Assembly: GCA_012729555.1 (NCBI GenBank)
Contig: JAAYCX010000009.1
Coordinates: 1 to 44,389 of the forward strand
Length of the DNA: 44,389 nucleotides
From: Acidobacteriota bacterium
GTDB taxonomy: Bacteria; Acidobacteriota; UBA6911
Reading direction: 5' to 3'
Both the position numbers and the translations under genes were made by a program. Positions within the stretch are counted from its first letter, which is position 1; the number at the start of each line of letters is the position of its first letter. The notes below the pieces were generated by a model, which saw only the letters and a program-made list of their open reading frames with translations, made no database searches and was not told the origin of the DNA. Positions 1 through 7,972 of this stretch are shown here, one piece after another.

Positions 1-278
1 AAACGCTGGTCATGAATTCGGATCTGCGCGGCACCCTCCACTCCGACGTCGTCGACGAGGGCCCTTCGAGGAGCCGCCGGTGCCTGCGCCTGATCGACTG
101 GGGCCGGATGGAAAACCGGATGTCGCCGCGCGTGTGGCGCCGGGAGGATTTCGATATTCTCGCGTCCTCCGACTGCCTCTTCGCGCGCAAGTTCGACCCG
201 CAGGTCGACGCGGCCGTCATCGACCGGTGGATCCGCCGCCTCGATCGGGCGACCGATGGAGCGGACGCGGCGTCATGA
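1..278 (+). CDS. Core-2/I-branching-type glycosyltransferase, C-terminal fragment
   Basis: Only the last 91 or so residues are in the window; the gene begins upstream and its first complete codon is at position 3. The fragment contains 'LRLIDWGR' followed by 'SSDCLFARKFDPQVD' near the end. Both are typical of the C-terminus of bacterial core-2/I-branching enzyme-like proteins (beta-1,6-N-acetylglucosaminyltransferase fold, GT14-like). These transfer a sugar onto a glycan, usually for surface polysaccharide, but the substrate cannot be inferred from this piece. Its stop codon overlaps the start of the next gene by 4 bases (ATGA), so the two are probably translated together. An internal ATG at 12 is not a plausible start because the conserved fold extends upstream of it. 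Confidence 0.72.
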   Translation, partial: TLVMNSDLRGTLHSDVVDEGPSRSRRCLRLIDWGRMENRMSPRVWRREDFDILASSDCLFARKFDPQVDAAVIDRWIRRLDRATDGADAAS

Positions 279-1516
279 CGAGGACCCCGCAACGAAGGCT
301 GGAATCCCTTGTACTGGTGGCCCTGGCCCTTTATTACGCCGCGAAAATCGTCCTGATTCTTGGCTCCCCCCAGGTGTGCGGCAATTTCGGCATGGATTAC
401 TGCGCATACTGGAGCGCGGGCAGGATCATCGACGAACACGGCATGGCGGCCGCCTATTCCCCCGACCTGCTGGAACTCTACCAGGGCCGCGCCCACCCCG
501 GGGGAACCGTCCCGGGATCCGGGGTCCTGGGGATCCTGTACCCCCCCGCGTTTCTCCTCCCCTTCCGCTGTCTGTCCCTGATCGGACCATCCGCCAGCTT
601 CCTGGTCTGGACCCTTGTCAACCTGGCCGCCTTCCTTCTCTATCTCCGCTTTTTTGCGGAGAAGATGACCGGGAATCCCTCCTCCCCCCGCCTGCTGCTA
701 TGGATGCTGCTGTCGCTGCCGGCGTTCGTGAATTTTCGCGAAGGGCAGGTGAACGTCTGGCTGGCCGTCTGTGCGGGGGAATTCCTGCGGGCCATCGTCT
801 CGGACAGACCCTGGCGGGCAGGGTTCTGGGTGGGCGGATGGCTGCTGAAACCACAGCTCCTCGTTCTGATCCTGCCCCTGCTCGCGATCCGGAAGGCCTG
901 GAGGGTCCTGGGGGGGTTCGGTGTATCCGCCGGTGCGGTCCTGGCCGTCTCGGTGGCACTCGCAGGCGCGGAAGGGATGATCAACCTGGCCCGCATCGTG
1001 GAGCTGGCGGCCCGGGGCGGCGTGTCCAGCAACCCCTCCGCCATGACGAACTGGCGCATGGCGGGAGCCCTGGCCTCCTGCTTCGGCGTCCCGGGCGCCG
1101 GATGGGGAGTCATCATCGCCGGAAGCGTTCTGACCACCGCCGCGGCCCTGTATGTCCTCGGGAAACGCCCGGCCGGCGACCGCAGCGCGGCCGCGACCGC
1201 CCTGATCGGGCTTTCGGCGGCCACGGGCCTCGTCGCCTGGCACGCCCACCTGCACATGGCGCTGATCCTGATCCCCCCCATGCTCTACCTGGTCAGCGAG
1301 CGGCGCATGAGCCGGAGAATGTTCCTGCTCTGGGTCCTTCTACCCGTGGCGTTCCAGGTTCTGGGGTACGCGGCCGCTTACGGAATCAATCCCGGCGATC
1401 GTCCGGACCATTTCAGCCCGACGCTGGCGTTCGCGCGCGGAATGCCCGGCTTTCTCCTGAACCTGACGTTGTTCGGCTGGACGGCGGTCCGGCTTCCCCG
1501 GCCGGCGGAGGGCTAG
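275..1516 (+). CDS. GT87-type (DUF2029) integral membrane glycosyltransferase
   Basis: A 413-residue protein with about ten hydrophobic segments. After the first membrane helix comes 'MDYCAYWSAGRII' and then 'YPPAFLLPF', the usual pattern of the DUF2029/GT87 family. These enzymes take a polyprenyl-phosphate sugar and add it to an extracytoplasmic glycan; mycobacterial PimE is the best-known relative. The acidic residue early in the first periplasmic loop is present in the 'MDY' motif. The start at 275 gives a 4-base overlap with the upstream glycosyltransferase, which is preferred over a start about 195 bases earlier that would add an Arg/Pro-rich shadow sequence. The substrate is unknown. 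The stop shares a CTAG tetranucleotide with the convergent leuB stop. Confidence 0.8.
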   Translation: MTRTPQRRLESLVLVALALYYAAKIVLILGSPQVCGNFGMDYCAYWSAGRIIDEHGMAAAYSPDLLELYQGRAHPGGTVPGSGVLGILYPPAFLLPFRCLSLIGPSASFLVWTLVNLAAFLLYLRFFAEKMTGNPSSPRLLLWMLLSLPAFVNFREGQVNVWLAVCAGEFLRAIVSDRPWRAGFWVGGWLLKPQLLVLILPLLAIRKAWRVLGGFGVSAGAVLAVSVALAGAEGMINLARIVELAARGGVSSNPSAMTNWRMAGALASCFGVPGAGWGVIIAGSVLTTAAALYVLGKRPAGDRSAAATALIGLSAATGLVAWHAHLHMALILIPPMLYLVSERRMSRRMFLLWVLLPVAFQVLGYAAAYGINPGDRPDHFSPTLAFARGMPGFLLNLTLFGWTAVRLPRPAEG

Positions 1517-2601
1517 ACCTTCTCCGCCACCCGGTCGCCGAACTGGCTGGTGGTCAGGACCCTGGCCGCGTCGTAGCCCGGTGGGGCCAGCTCCACGGTG
1601 CGGTATCCCTCCTCGAAAACATCGAAGAGGGCGTTCCAGATCGCCTCCGATTCCGCGTGCAGGCCGAAGCACTTTTCGTACAGGAAGGCCACGCTGCCGA
1701 TCATGGAGTAGGGGTTGGCCTTGTTCTGTCCGGCGATGTCGGGGGCGGAACCGTGGGCGGGCTCCACGTATCCCTTCTCGGACCCGATGCAGGCCGACGG
1801 CATCAGCCCCAGCGATCCCAGCACCCCGCCCGCCTGGTCGGTCAGGATGTCCCCCTGCATGTTCTCGAGCAGGACCACGCCGTTGAACTGGGTCGGGTTG
1901 CGCACCAGCTGGAACGCCGCGTTGTCGACCAGCATGGAGCGGTACTCCACGTCGGGGTAGGAGCGGGCCACGTCCTCGACCACCTCCACCCAGAAGCGGG
2001 AGGTGGCGAGCACGTTGGCCTTGTGGATATCGGTCATGGGGGAGCGCCGCTTGCGCGCCTCCTCGAAGGCGACGACGGCCACGCGCCGCACCTGTTCGTG
2101 GGTGTAGCGGCAGTCGTCGGCCGCGTACTTCATCCCGGTCGCGCTCCCTTCGGTCTTGGCGCCGAAGTAGATCCCCCCCACCAGTTCACGGATCATCAGG
2201 ATATCGAGCCCCTCCCCGATCAGGCTCTCCTTCAGGGGCGAAAAGGAGGCCAGCGCCTTGGGGAGCCGGACCGGGCGGTAGTTGGCGAAGGTGTCGTAGC
2301 GCTCGCGCAGGGGGAGGATGGCCGCGATCTCGGGCCGCATCTCCTGCGGGATCCTGCTCATCTTGTCGACCGCCAGCCCCACGGGCCCCTTGATGATGGC
2401 GTCCGCCTCGTCGCAGGCCCGGACCGTCTTTTCCGGGAAGGGGGACCCGTCGGTAAAATAGGCTTCCGCCCCGAACGGGGCGTACCGCAGCTCGAACTCG
2501 TGCCCGTACTTCCTCTCCACCGCCCTGAGCACCTTGATCGATTCGGCCACGATTTCCGGACCGATCCCGTCCCCTTCCAGCACCGCAATGGTCTTCTTCA
2601 T
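1513..2601 (-). CDS. leuB: 3-isopropylmalate dehydrogenase
   Basis: A 362-residue NAD-dependent decarboxylating dehydrogenase for the third step of leucine synthesis in the cytoplasm. It begins 'IAVLEGDGIGPEI', has the substrate arginines in 'LRERYDTFANYRPVR', the IPMDH signature 'IRELVGGIYFG', the lysine in 'TDIHKANVL', the metal aspartates in 'ENMQGDILTDQAGG' and the NAD segment 'PAHGSAPDIAG'. The REL-x-GGIYFG signature separates it from isocitrate and tartrate dehydrogenases. A His sits where many family members have Asp just before the catalytic Lys. No other leucine genes are adjacent, so it stands alone here, transcribed away from the NSS transporter. Its stop overlaps the convergent GT87 stop. 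Confidence 0.93.
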   Translation of the reverse strand: MKKTIAVLEGDGIGPEIVAESIKVLRAVERKYGHEFELRYAPFGAEAYFTDGSPFPEKTVRACDEADAIIKGPVGLAVDKMSRIPQEMRPEIAAILPLRERYDTFANYRPVRLPKALASFSPLKESLIGEGLDILMIRELVGGIYFGAKTEGSATGMKYAADDCRYTHEQVRRVAVVAFEEARKRRSPMTDIHKANVLATSRFWVEVVEDVARSYPDVEYRSMLVDNAAFQLVRNPTQFNGVVLLENMQGDILTDQAGGVLGSLGLMPSACIGSEKGYVEPAHGSAPDIAGQNKANPYSMIGSVAFLYEKCFGLHAESEAIWNALFDVFEEGYRTVELAPPGYDAARVLTTSQFGDRVAEKV

Positions 2602-2655
2602 CGTCCCGTCCTCCGCCTCCCGGCGCCGCCCCCCGGCGGCAGCCCGAAAAGGGGA

Positions 2656-2683
2656 ATGTTACACCGAAACCGCGTCATTTGAA
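2656..2683 (-). promoter_or_regulatory. Candidate sigma-70-type promoter for leuB
   Basis: On the minus strand TTCAAA and TAACAT are separated by 16 bases. This places the transcript start near 2649, about 50 bases before the leuB start. The leader contains a GC-rich hairpin around 2623-2640. Found by eye only. Confidence 0.4.
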
Positions 2684-2723
2684 GGGGAGCGCCCGAAAAA
2701 GAGGAGAAAACGGCTCGAGCGTG

Positions 2724-2753
2724 TTGTCACGGGCCGCCCCGATGGTCCATAAT
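2724..2753 (+). promoter_or_regulatory. Candidate sigma-70-type promoter for the NSS transporter
   Basis: TTGTCA and CATAAT are separated by 18 bases, predicting a start near 2760. The transcript would open with an 8-bp hairpin, GCCGCGGC at 2759-2766 pairing with the same palindromic word at 2774-2781. The ribosome site GGGGAG precedes the ATG at 2806. Confidence 0.5.
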
Positions 2754-2805
2754 CGACAGCCGCGGCCGCAGGCGCCGCGGCCGGAAACCATCCACGGGGA
2801 GAACA

Positions 2806-4377
2806 ATGGGGGCGGGAAAGCGCGACAGCTGGGCCAGCCGGATCGGCATCATCATGGCCGTCGCCGGCTCGGCCATCGGGCTGGGGAACTTCCTGCGCTT
2901 CCCGGCCAAGGCGGCGGCCAACGGCGGGGGCGCCTTCATGATCCCCTACCTCGTCGCCCTCCTCCTGCTGGGCCTCCCCCTGATGTGGGTGGAATGGACC
3001 CTGGGACGCTACGGGGGCGGGTTCGGGCACGGGACGGCGCCCGGGATCTTTCACAGCCTGTGGCGCAAGAACCGGTTCATCAAATATTTCGGCGTCATCG
3101 GCATCTTCGGCCCCCTCGTCATCTTCATCTACTACGCCTACATCGAGTCGTGGACCCTGGCCTACAGCTTCTTTTCCCTGACCGGCCGGCTTTCGGCCGT
3201 CACGGACCAGCAGGGGATGCAGAGCTTCCTGCGCGGGTACCAGGGGCTCGAGGCCAACGCTTTTTTCACGAGCATCTGGCCCGCCTACCTCTTTTTCGTC
3301 GTCACCTTTTTCATCAATTTCACCGTCACCTGGCACGGGATCAAGGGGGGAGTGGAACGCGTCTGCCGCATCGCGGTCCCGGTGCTGTTCGCCTGCGCGC
3401 TGATCCTGATGCTCCGCGTGCTGACCCTCGGCACGCCCGACCCGGCCGAACCCACCTGGAGCATCTCGAGCGGTTTCGGCTTTTTGTGGAACCCCGATTT
3501 CAGCACCCTCCGCTCGGGCAAAATCTGGATCGAGGCGGCGGGACAGATCTTTTTCACCCTGAGCGTCGGCATCGGCGCCATCCTCACCTACGCCAGCTAC
3601 CTCTCCAAGGGAGACGACGTGACGCTGTCGGGCCTGTCCGCCACCAGCATGAACGAGACCGCCGAGGTCATCCTCGGCGCCAGCATCATCATCCCGGCGG
3701 CCTTCGTCTTCTTCGGGCCCGCCAATGTCCGGTCCATCGCCGAGTCGGGCGTGTTCAACCTCGGCTTCGTGACCATGCCCCTGATCCTCAACCAGTTGGT
3801 GGCCCCCTGGTTTTTCGGCTTCCTCTGGTTTTTCCTCCTCTTCCTCGCCGGGGTCACCTCGTCGGTCTCCCTGGTCCAGCCCGCCATCGCCTTCCTGGAG
3901 GACGAATTCCAGATCGGCCGGAAGAAGGCGGTCTGGATCTTCGGATCGTTCGCCTTCGTCCTCTGCCATTTCCCGGTGTTCCTCCTCCGCCACGGGGTCG
4001 TGGACGAGCTCGATTTCTGGGGCGGCACCTTCTTCCTGGTCGTGTTCGCCACCATCGAGGTGATCCTGTTCGCCTGGGTGTTCGGCATCCACAACGCCTG
4101 GGACGAAATGCACCGCGGGGCCGACCTGAGGGTGCCCGTCATCTACAAGTTCATCATCAAGTACGTGACGCCGCTCTTTCTGCTCGTCATCCTGTCGGTC
4201 TGGCTGTGGCAGGAATGGATGCCCGTCATCCTGATGGAAAACGTGAGCGCCGAGAACCGGCCCTACGTGCTCGGCACCCGGATCGTGCTCGCGCTGATGC
4301 TGGCGGCACTGGCGCTGGCGGTGAAACTGGCCTGGCGGCGGCGCCGCGCCCGCGGGGAGGATGCCCATGCGGCCTGA
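2806..4377 (+). CDS. Sodium-dependent neurotransmitter-symporter-family (NSS/SNF) transporter
   Basis: A 523-residue inner-membrane protein of the NSS family (LeuT, MhsT, MetP), which imports amino acids or related solutes with Na+. The first helix carries the family hallmark 'GSAIGLGNFLRFP' followed by 'NGGGAFMIPYL'; the unwound part of this helix forms the Na+ and substrate sites. About twelve membrane segments follow and the length is normal. A central 'IWIEAAGQIFFTLSVGIGAILTYAS' stretch (given here in pieces: AAGQIFFTLS and GAILTYAS) corresponds to TM6. The substrate cannot be read from the sequence. The next gene, a one-helix peptide, overlaps its end by 11 bases and is probably a partner subunit. 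Confidence 0.93.
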   Translation: MGAGKRDSWASRIGIIMAVAGSAIGLGNFLRFPAKAAANGGGAFMIPYLVALLLLGLPLMWVEWTLGRYGGGFGHGTAPGIFHSLWRKNRFIKYFGVIGIFGPLVIFIYYAYIESWTLAYSFFSLTGRLSAVTDQQGMQSFLRGYQGLEANAFFTSIWPAYLFFVVTFFINFTVTWHGIKGGVERVCRIAVPVLFACALILMLRVLTLGTPDPAEPTWSISSGFGFLWNPDFSTLRSGKIWIEAAGQIFFTLSVGIGAILTYASYLSKGDDVTLSGLSATSMNETAEVILGASIIIPAAFVFFGPANVRSIAESGVFNLGFVTMPLILNQLVAPWFFGFLWFFLLFLAGVTSSVSLVQPAIAFLEDEFQIGRKKAVWIFGSFAFVLCHFPVFLLRHGVVDELDFWGGTFFLVVFATIEVILFAWVFGIHNAWDEMHRGADLRVPVIYKFIIKYVTPLFLLVILSVWLWQEWMPVILMENVSAENRPYVLGTRIVLALMLAALALAVKLAWRRRRARGEDAHAA

Positions 4378-4471
4378 AGGGTGGTGCCTGCTGATTCTCT
4401 TCTGGGGGCTGATCCTCGCCCTGGCGGTTTTCTGCTTCCGCCGGATCTTCGGCAAGAAGGAGATCCGGTAA
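4367..4471 (+). CDS. MetS-like small subunit of the NSS transporter (34 aa)
   Basis: A very short gene: MRPEGWCLLILFWGLILA begins it, and it ends in a basic tail RRIFGKKEIR. It is one hydrophobic helix with Trp residues near the ends and a positively charged cytoplasmic tail. It overlaps the end of the transporter gene by 11 bases. The ribosome site GGGGAGG at 4354-4360 lies 6 bases before the ATG at 4367, which decides this start over the ATG at 4361. Known family: MetS is a small subunit that several bacterial NSS transporters need for activity, first described with Corynebacterium MetP. The assignment rests on size, topology and position, not on a strong sequence motif. Confidence 0.7.
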   Translation: MRPEGWCLLILFWGLILALAVFCFRRIFGKKEIR

Positions 4472-4485
4472 GGGGGGAGGGGTTT

Positions 4486-4518
4486 CCGGCCGGACCCGGG
4501 AATACCGTGTCCGGCCGG
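4486..4518. terminator. Bidirectional terminator-like hairpin between convergent genes
   Basis: A perfect 10-bp inverted repeat, CCGGCCGGAC at 4486-4495 and GTCCGGCCGG at 4509-4518, with a 13-base loop. It sits in the 54-base gap between the NSS small subunit and the convergent minus-strand gene. There is no clear T-tract, so it may be a pause or 3' stabilising stem rather than a full intrinsic terminator. Confidence 0.5.
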
Positions 4519-4525
4519 GAGATCA

Positions 4526-5998
4526 TCAGGCTTCGGGGGCGGCGAGGTCGGCCGGGCCGATGACGTTGACATTCATCGCCGTAAGCGCCTCGTCGATCTC
4601 TTTCCGGTAGCTCCCGGCGACCATGACGTGGTGGATCCCGCCGATGCTCTGCACGAAACGGTCGACGTCCTTGATCCCGACCTCCAGGTGGTTCGAGCAG
4701 TAGCGCCGCATCTTGCTGTCGGTGCCGGGGAAGGAGGGGCGGTCGGTGTCGCTCTTGCGCGAGCGGGTGCGGCCGGGCCACCACACGAAGCTTTTGAGAT
4801 CCTTGCTGAAAACACCCATCGTCACCTCGATCCCGGCCGGGAACTCCACCTCCGGGGTCACACCCTTCCCGAAGCCGTGATAGTCGCGCAGGTTGTAGCG
4901 CAGCGGCGGGGCTTCCTTTCCCATCAGGCGCACCGGGGCGACGCAGTGGCGCAGCACGGTGCTCGAAGCCTCGTTGTCCACCGAGGAAACGTTGCAGAAA
5001 TAGGAGGGCTTGCGGCTGACCGTCTCGAGAAACATCGAGGAGAGCGAGGCGTACACGTCCGCCTCGCAGGGGGCCGCGATCCCCTCGTCCCGCAGCCGGG
5101 TGAACGCCAGGCAGGGGAGGGGGATGGTGGATTTGGCGTCGAAGCTGAAACTCAGGCAGTCGATCGAAATCGCCGACAGCCCCTCCCGGTCGACGATCGA
5201 ACGGAGCAGGACGTACATCCGGGCGCTCTCGAGCAGGTCATGCTCGGTGGGTTCCACCACGGCGGCCGCTTCCCGCCTCCAGCGCTCCATTTCCTCCCGG
5301 GCGCTTTCGGGCCGCACCTCCTCGAGCCGGCGCCGCAGTTCCTCGATCGGGCGGTATTCGATACGCACCCCCGTGCGGGCGTAGACGTAGTCGGCGTCGA
5401 GGTTGGGCGCCGGCACGCTGGTGCTGTCGAACGGGCGGCCGTAGATGAGGGCCTTCTTCCCCTCGAGGATGCGGGGGGAGGTCAGCGTCCGGACCAGCTC
5501 CAGGGCCTGGGCCTCGGAGTTGGCCAGCCGGGCGTAGGTCCCCCTCATCCGGAAGGCGGCGGCCAGGTCGGCTTCCAGCATGATCAGGTCGAAGTTGACG
5601 GGCAGGATCACCACCGGCACGTCGACCTCCCCCATCGCGGCGGGCAGGTTGCCCGAAATCGTGGTGACCCGGGCCAGGACCATGAACAGGATGTCCGGGT
5701 CCTCCCGGCGGAAAGCCTCACCGAGTTCCTCCGGCTTCTGGTAGTTGACCTTGGCCACCGTCACTGCGAGGTCCGCCCCCTTGAGGGACTTGAGCGCGTC
5801 GATGATCTTCGCGTACGTCTCCGGGGCGTCGGTCATGAAAAGCAGCCGGCTCTTGCCCCCGCGCGTCCTGGCCTTCGGCGCCGTCGCCGCGGCCCGGCCC
5901 GGCAGGACCGTTCCCGGCAGCGCCGTGGCGACACCGGCGATGGCGGTGGTTTTCAGAAAATCGCGCCGGCCGAACCGGGCGCCCTCGTTCTCCTTCAT
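4526..5998 (-). CDS. Tat-exported L-fucose/L-arabinose-isomerase-like protein
   Basis: A 490-residue protein. Residues 11-16 are RRDFLK followed by a hydrophobic stretch ending 'PGRAAA', a twin-arginine export signal. The mature part resembles the L-fucose isomerase-like fold: an N-terminal alpha/beta region with 'DILFMVLARVTT' and 'VPVVILPVNFD', a middle region with 'ISIDCLSF', and a C-terminal domain with 'HHVMVAGSY' close to the end. True L-fucose isomerases are cytoplasmic, so an exported relative probably acts on a periplasmic sugar or has a different activity. The start at 5998 follows AGGAGAGAG; the reading frame stays open upstream but that part is shadow of treT. It is the last gene of the kamA-DUF5752-treT operon, 53 bases after treT. 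Confidence 0.62.
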   Translation of the reverse strand: MKENEGARFGRRDFLKTTAIAGVATALPGTVLPGRAAATAPKARTRGGKSRLLFMTDAPETYAKIIDALKSLKGADLAVTVAKVNYQKPEELGEAFRREDPDILFMVLARVTTISGNLPAAMGEVDVPVVILPVNFDLIMLEADLAAAFRMRGTYARLANSEAQALELVRTLTSPRILEGKKALIYGRPFDSTSVPAPNLDADYVYARTGVRIEYRPIEELRRRLEEVRPESAREEMERWRREAAAVVEPTEHDLLESARMYVLLRSIVDREGLSAISIDCLSFSFDAKSTIPLPCLAFTRLRDEGIAAPCEADVYASLSSMFLETVSRKPSYFCNVSSVDNEASSTVLRHCVAPVRLMGKEAPPLRYNLRDYHGFGKGVTPEVEFPAGIEVTMGVFSKDLKSFVWWPGRTRSRKSDTDRPSFPGTDSKMRRYCSNHLEVGIKDVDRFVQSIGGIHHVMVAGSYRKEIDEALTAMNVNVIGPADLAAPEA

Positions 5999-6051
5999 CT
6001 CTCTCTCCTTATGACGGTATGTCCCGCGGCGGGCCAAGGGGGCCGCCCGGT

Positions 6052-7287
6052 CTAAATCCCCGCCAGTTGTACCACGCGCTCCCCGGGATGGTCCAGGGCC
6101 AGCATCAGCAGCAGGTAGTCCTTCACGTGCCGGGTTATGAGAAAATTCTCCCTGACGTAGCGCTGTCCGTTCTCCCCCAGCTTCCGGCACAGTTCCGGGT
6201 TGGACAGCAGCTCCACCGCCCGGTTGGCGGCCCCTTCCGGGGAATGGATCAGAAACCCGGTCACCCCGTTGATGATCTGGAGCCGGATCCCGCCCACGGC
6301 CCCCCCGATCACGGGCTTCCCTTTCCAGAGCCCCTCGCTGACCGTCAACCCGAACCCCTCCCGGATCGACTTCTGGAAAACGATCGTGGAGCCGCGCACC
6401 AGGGCGTTGATCTCCAGGTCGCTGAACGGGGGGAGGAGCAGGACATGGATGTCGGGATCCTTCGCCGCGGCCTCCTCGACCTCCCGGAGCACCTCCGCCC
6501 CTTCGGGATCGTCGTCGGCGCCGCCGCCGGCGAGCACCAGCTGGCAGTCGCAGTGCCGCCGGACCATCCGGTAGGACTCGATCACGCCCAGGGGGTCCTT
6601 GAGCCGGTCGAAGCGCGAAATCTGGGTCAGGACGGGGCGCTCCGGGTCGATCCCGAACCGCTCCAGCACCCCGCGGACGACCTCCGGCTCCAGCTCCCGG
6701 TTCTTGTCGCTCAGCGGGTCGATCGAGGGGGCGATCCGGTACTGGGGAACCGGCATGTCCCGGGCGAAATCGGGCATCGAAAACACGGCGGCGTCGTACC
6801 TTTCCACCCAGGGCCTCAGGAATTCCCAGACGGCGGGGTCCGGGTTGGACACGTCGATATGGCAGCGCCAGATCCACTGGCGCCCGATGGCCGCCTTCTT
6901 TTCGATGAGGCCCGCGGGCTGGGGGTCGTGGACGAAAAGGACGTCCCCCTCGAGCTTCATCTCCTCGAGGTTCATCGCCGTGTTTTCCCGAAAGACCTCC
7001 AGCATCTTGGGCGTGATCGTTTCGGGATGCCCGTGAAGCGCGTTATGGAAGGCCTTGGTCACGGCGTAGAACGCCTCGTTCCCCTTGATGACGTCCCAGG
7101 TGGCGTCCACGCCCAGTTCCCGCAGGAGCGGGATCATGCGGGTGAGGATCTCCGCCACCCCGCCCCCCACGGGGGTTGAATTGATGTTCTGCAGCGACTT
7201 GTGGCACACGTACCCGGCGAGCATCCGGATCTCGTCCATGACCTCCGGGCCCACGACCTTCTCGTAATCCGCAAGCGTGACCGCCAT
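6052..7287 (-). CDS. treT: Trehalose glycosyltransferring synthase (GT4)
   Basis: A 411-residue cytoplasmic GT4 glycosyltransferase of the TreT type, which makes trehalose reversibly from NDP-glucose and glucose. Diagnostic features are 'NINSTPVGGGVAEIL' near residue 35, the donor region 'QISRFDRLKDPLGVI', 'LVLAGGGADDDPE', and the C-terminal nucleotide-sugar motif 'REGFGLTVSEGLWKG', where the two glutamates form the EX7E pair. Length is as expected. A strong ribosome site (GGGAGGGAGG) adjoins the ATG. The gene lies 11 bases downstream of a DUF5752 gene, a common companion of treT. A second trehalose pathway (OtsA-OtsB) is encoded on the other strand of this island. Confidence 0.9.
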   Translation of the reverse strand: MAVTLADYEKVVGPEVMDEIRMLAGYVCHKSLQNINSTPVGGGVAEILTRMIPLLRELGVDATWDVIKGNEAFYAVTKAFHNALHGHPETITPKMLEVFRENTAMNLEEMKLEGDVLFVHDPQPAGLIEKKAAIGRQWIWRCHIDVSNPDPAVWEFLRPWVERYDAAVFSMPDFARDMPVPQYRIAPSIDPLSDKNRELEPEVVRGVLERFGIDPERPVLTQISRFDRLKDPLGVIESYRMVRRHCDCQLVLAGGGADDDPEGAEVLREVEEAAAKDPDIHVLLLPPFSDLEINALVRGSTIVFQKSIREGFGLTVSEGLWKGKPVIGGAVGGIRLQIINGVTGFLIHSPEGAANRAVELLSNPELCRKLGENGQRYVRENFLITRHVKDYLLLMLALDHPGERVVQLAGI

Positions 7288-7298
7288 CCTCCCTCCCC

Positions 7299-7937
7299 TT
7301 ATTTCCCGAGCCTCGCGATCCTGTCCCGGAGTTCATCGAGCGACATGCGATAGGGGTTGAGCCTGTCGATGGCGCGCGCCAGCTCCTCCGCTCCCCGGTA
7401 GGCGAGCCAGGCGGAGAAATCGTTCGTCTCCCGCCCGAGCCGGAGCCGGGCCTCGAAAAAGTGGAAGTAGAGCGAAGTGTTGGCCACCCCCGGCAGCTTG
7501 GCGAAAAAATCGGGGATGTCCTCCGCCACGATGCCGCTCGGCATGACGAAGCTCTTCGACTCGCTGAAGTGAAACTCCTGCCCCGGCATGCACTCCTGCC
7601 GCCGCCCGTTCCCCTTCGCGTACGGTTGGATCGTGGCGATGATGGCCTCCCGGAGCTGGCGGATGGAGCTGAACGCCAGCAGGTCGATGGCCGCGAGTTT
7701 CTCCGCCAGCGCCTCCTCGAGCAGCGCCAGCGAGGCCCAGCGGGAGAAATCGCTGTGAAAGACGGGGGTCTCGAAATGGTGCGCCAGGTACTGGTGGTGC
7801 GTGTGGTGGAAGATGGAGGAGCCGGACACCTCTCCCAGGTGCGCGAGCAGCTCCTCCAGGTTCCGCGCCTTCCGGCCGGTCAGCACGACCAGCCGGCGTT
7901 CCGTGTGGAAGGCGAAGGGCGCCAGGTTATGCGTCAT
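7299..7937 (-). CDS. DUF5752 family protein
   Basis: A 212-residue soluble protein without signal peptide or membrane segment. It contains 'SSIFHHTHHQYLAHH', 'DFSRWA', 'FHFFEARLRLG', 'NDFSAWL' and 'LNPYRMSLDELR', a pattern I recognise as the DUF5752 family, often encoded beside treT. The His-rich motif near residues 44-54 could bind a metal, but no activity has been assigned to the family as far as I know. It sits between the KamA-like gene (35 bases upstream) and treT (11 bases downstream), so a role in trehalose or osmolyte metabolism, perhaps as a regulator or sensor, is inferred from context only. Confidence 0.72.
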   Translation of the reverse strand: MTHNLAPFAFHTERRLVVLTGRKARNLEELLAHLGEVSGSSIFHHTHHQYLAHHFETPVFHSDFSRWASLALLEEALAEKLAAIDLLAFSSIRQLREAIIATIQPYAKGNGRRQECMPGQEFHFSESKSFVMPSGIVAEDIPDFFAKLPGVANTSLYFHFFEARLRLGRETNDFSAWLAYRGAEELARAIDRLNPYRMSLDELRDRIARLGK

Positions 7938-7972
7938 ACCTCCTCCCGGTCATCGGGCGGGCCGGCCCCCGA

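Noticed and set aside
2659-4572. A 637-codon minus-strand frame opposite the NSS transporter
   Set aside because: Its His/Asp/Glu/Gly-rich composition is the antisense image of a membrane protein gene and it has no recognisable motif.
5999-6877. N-terminal extension of the Tat-exported isomerase-like protein
   Set aside because: The twin-arginine signal needs the start at 5998 and the upstream frame overlaps treT.
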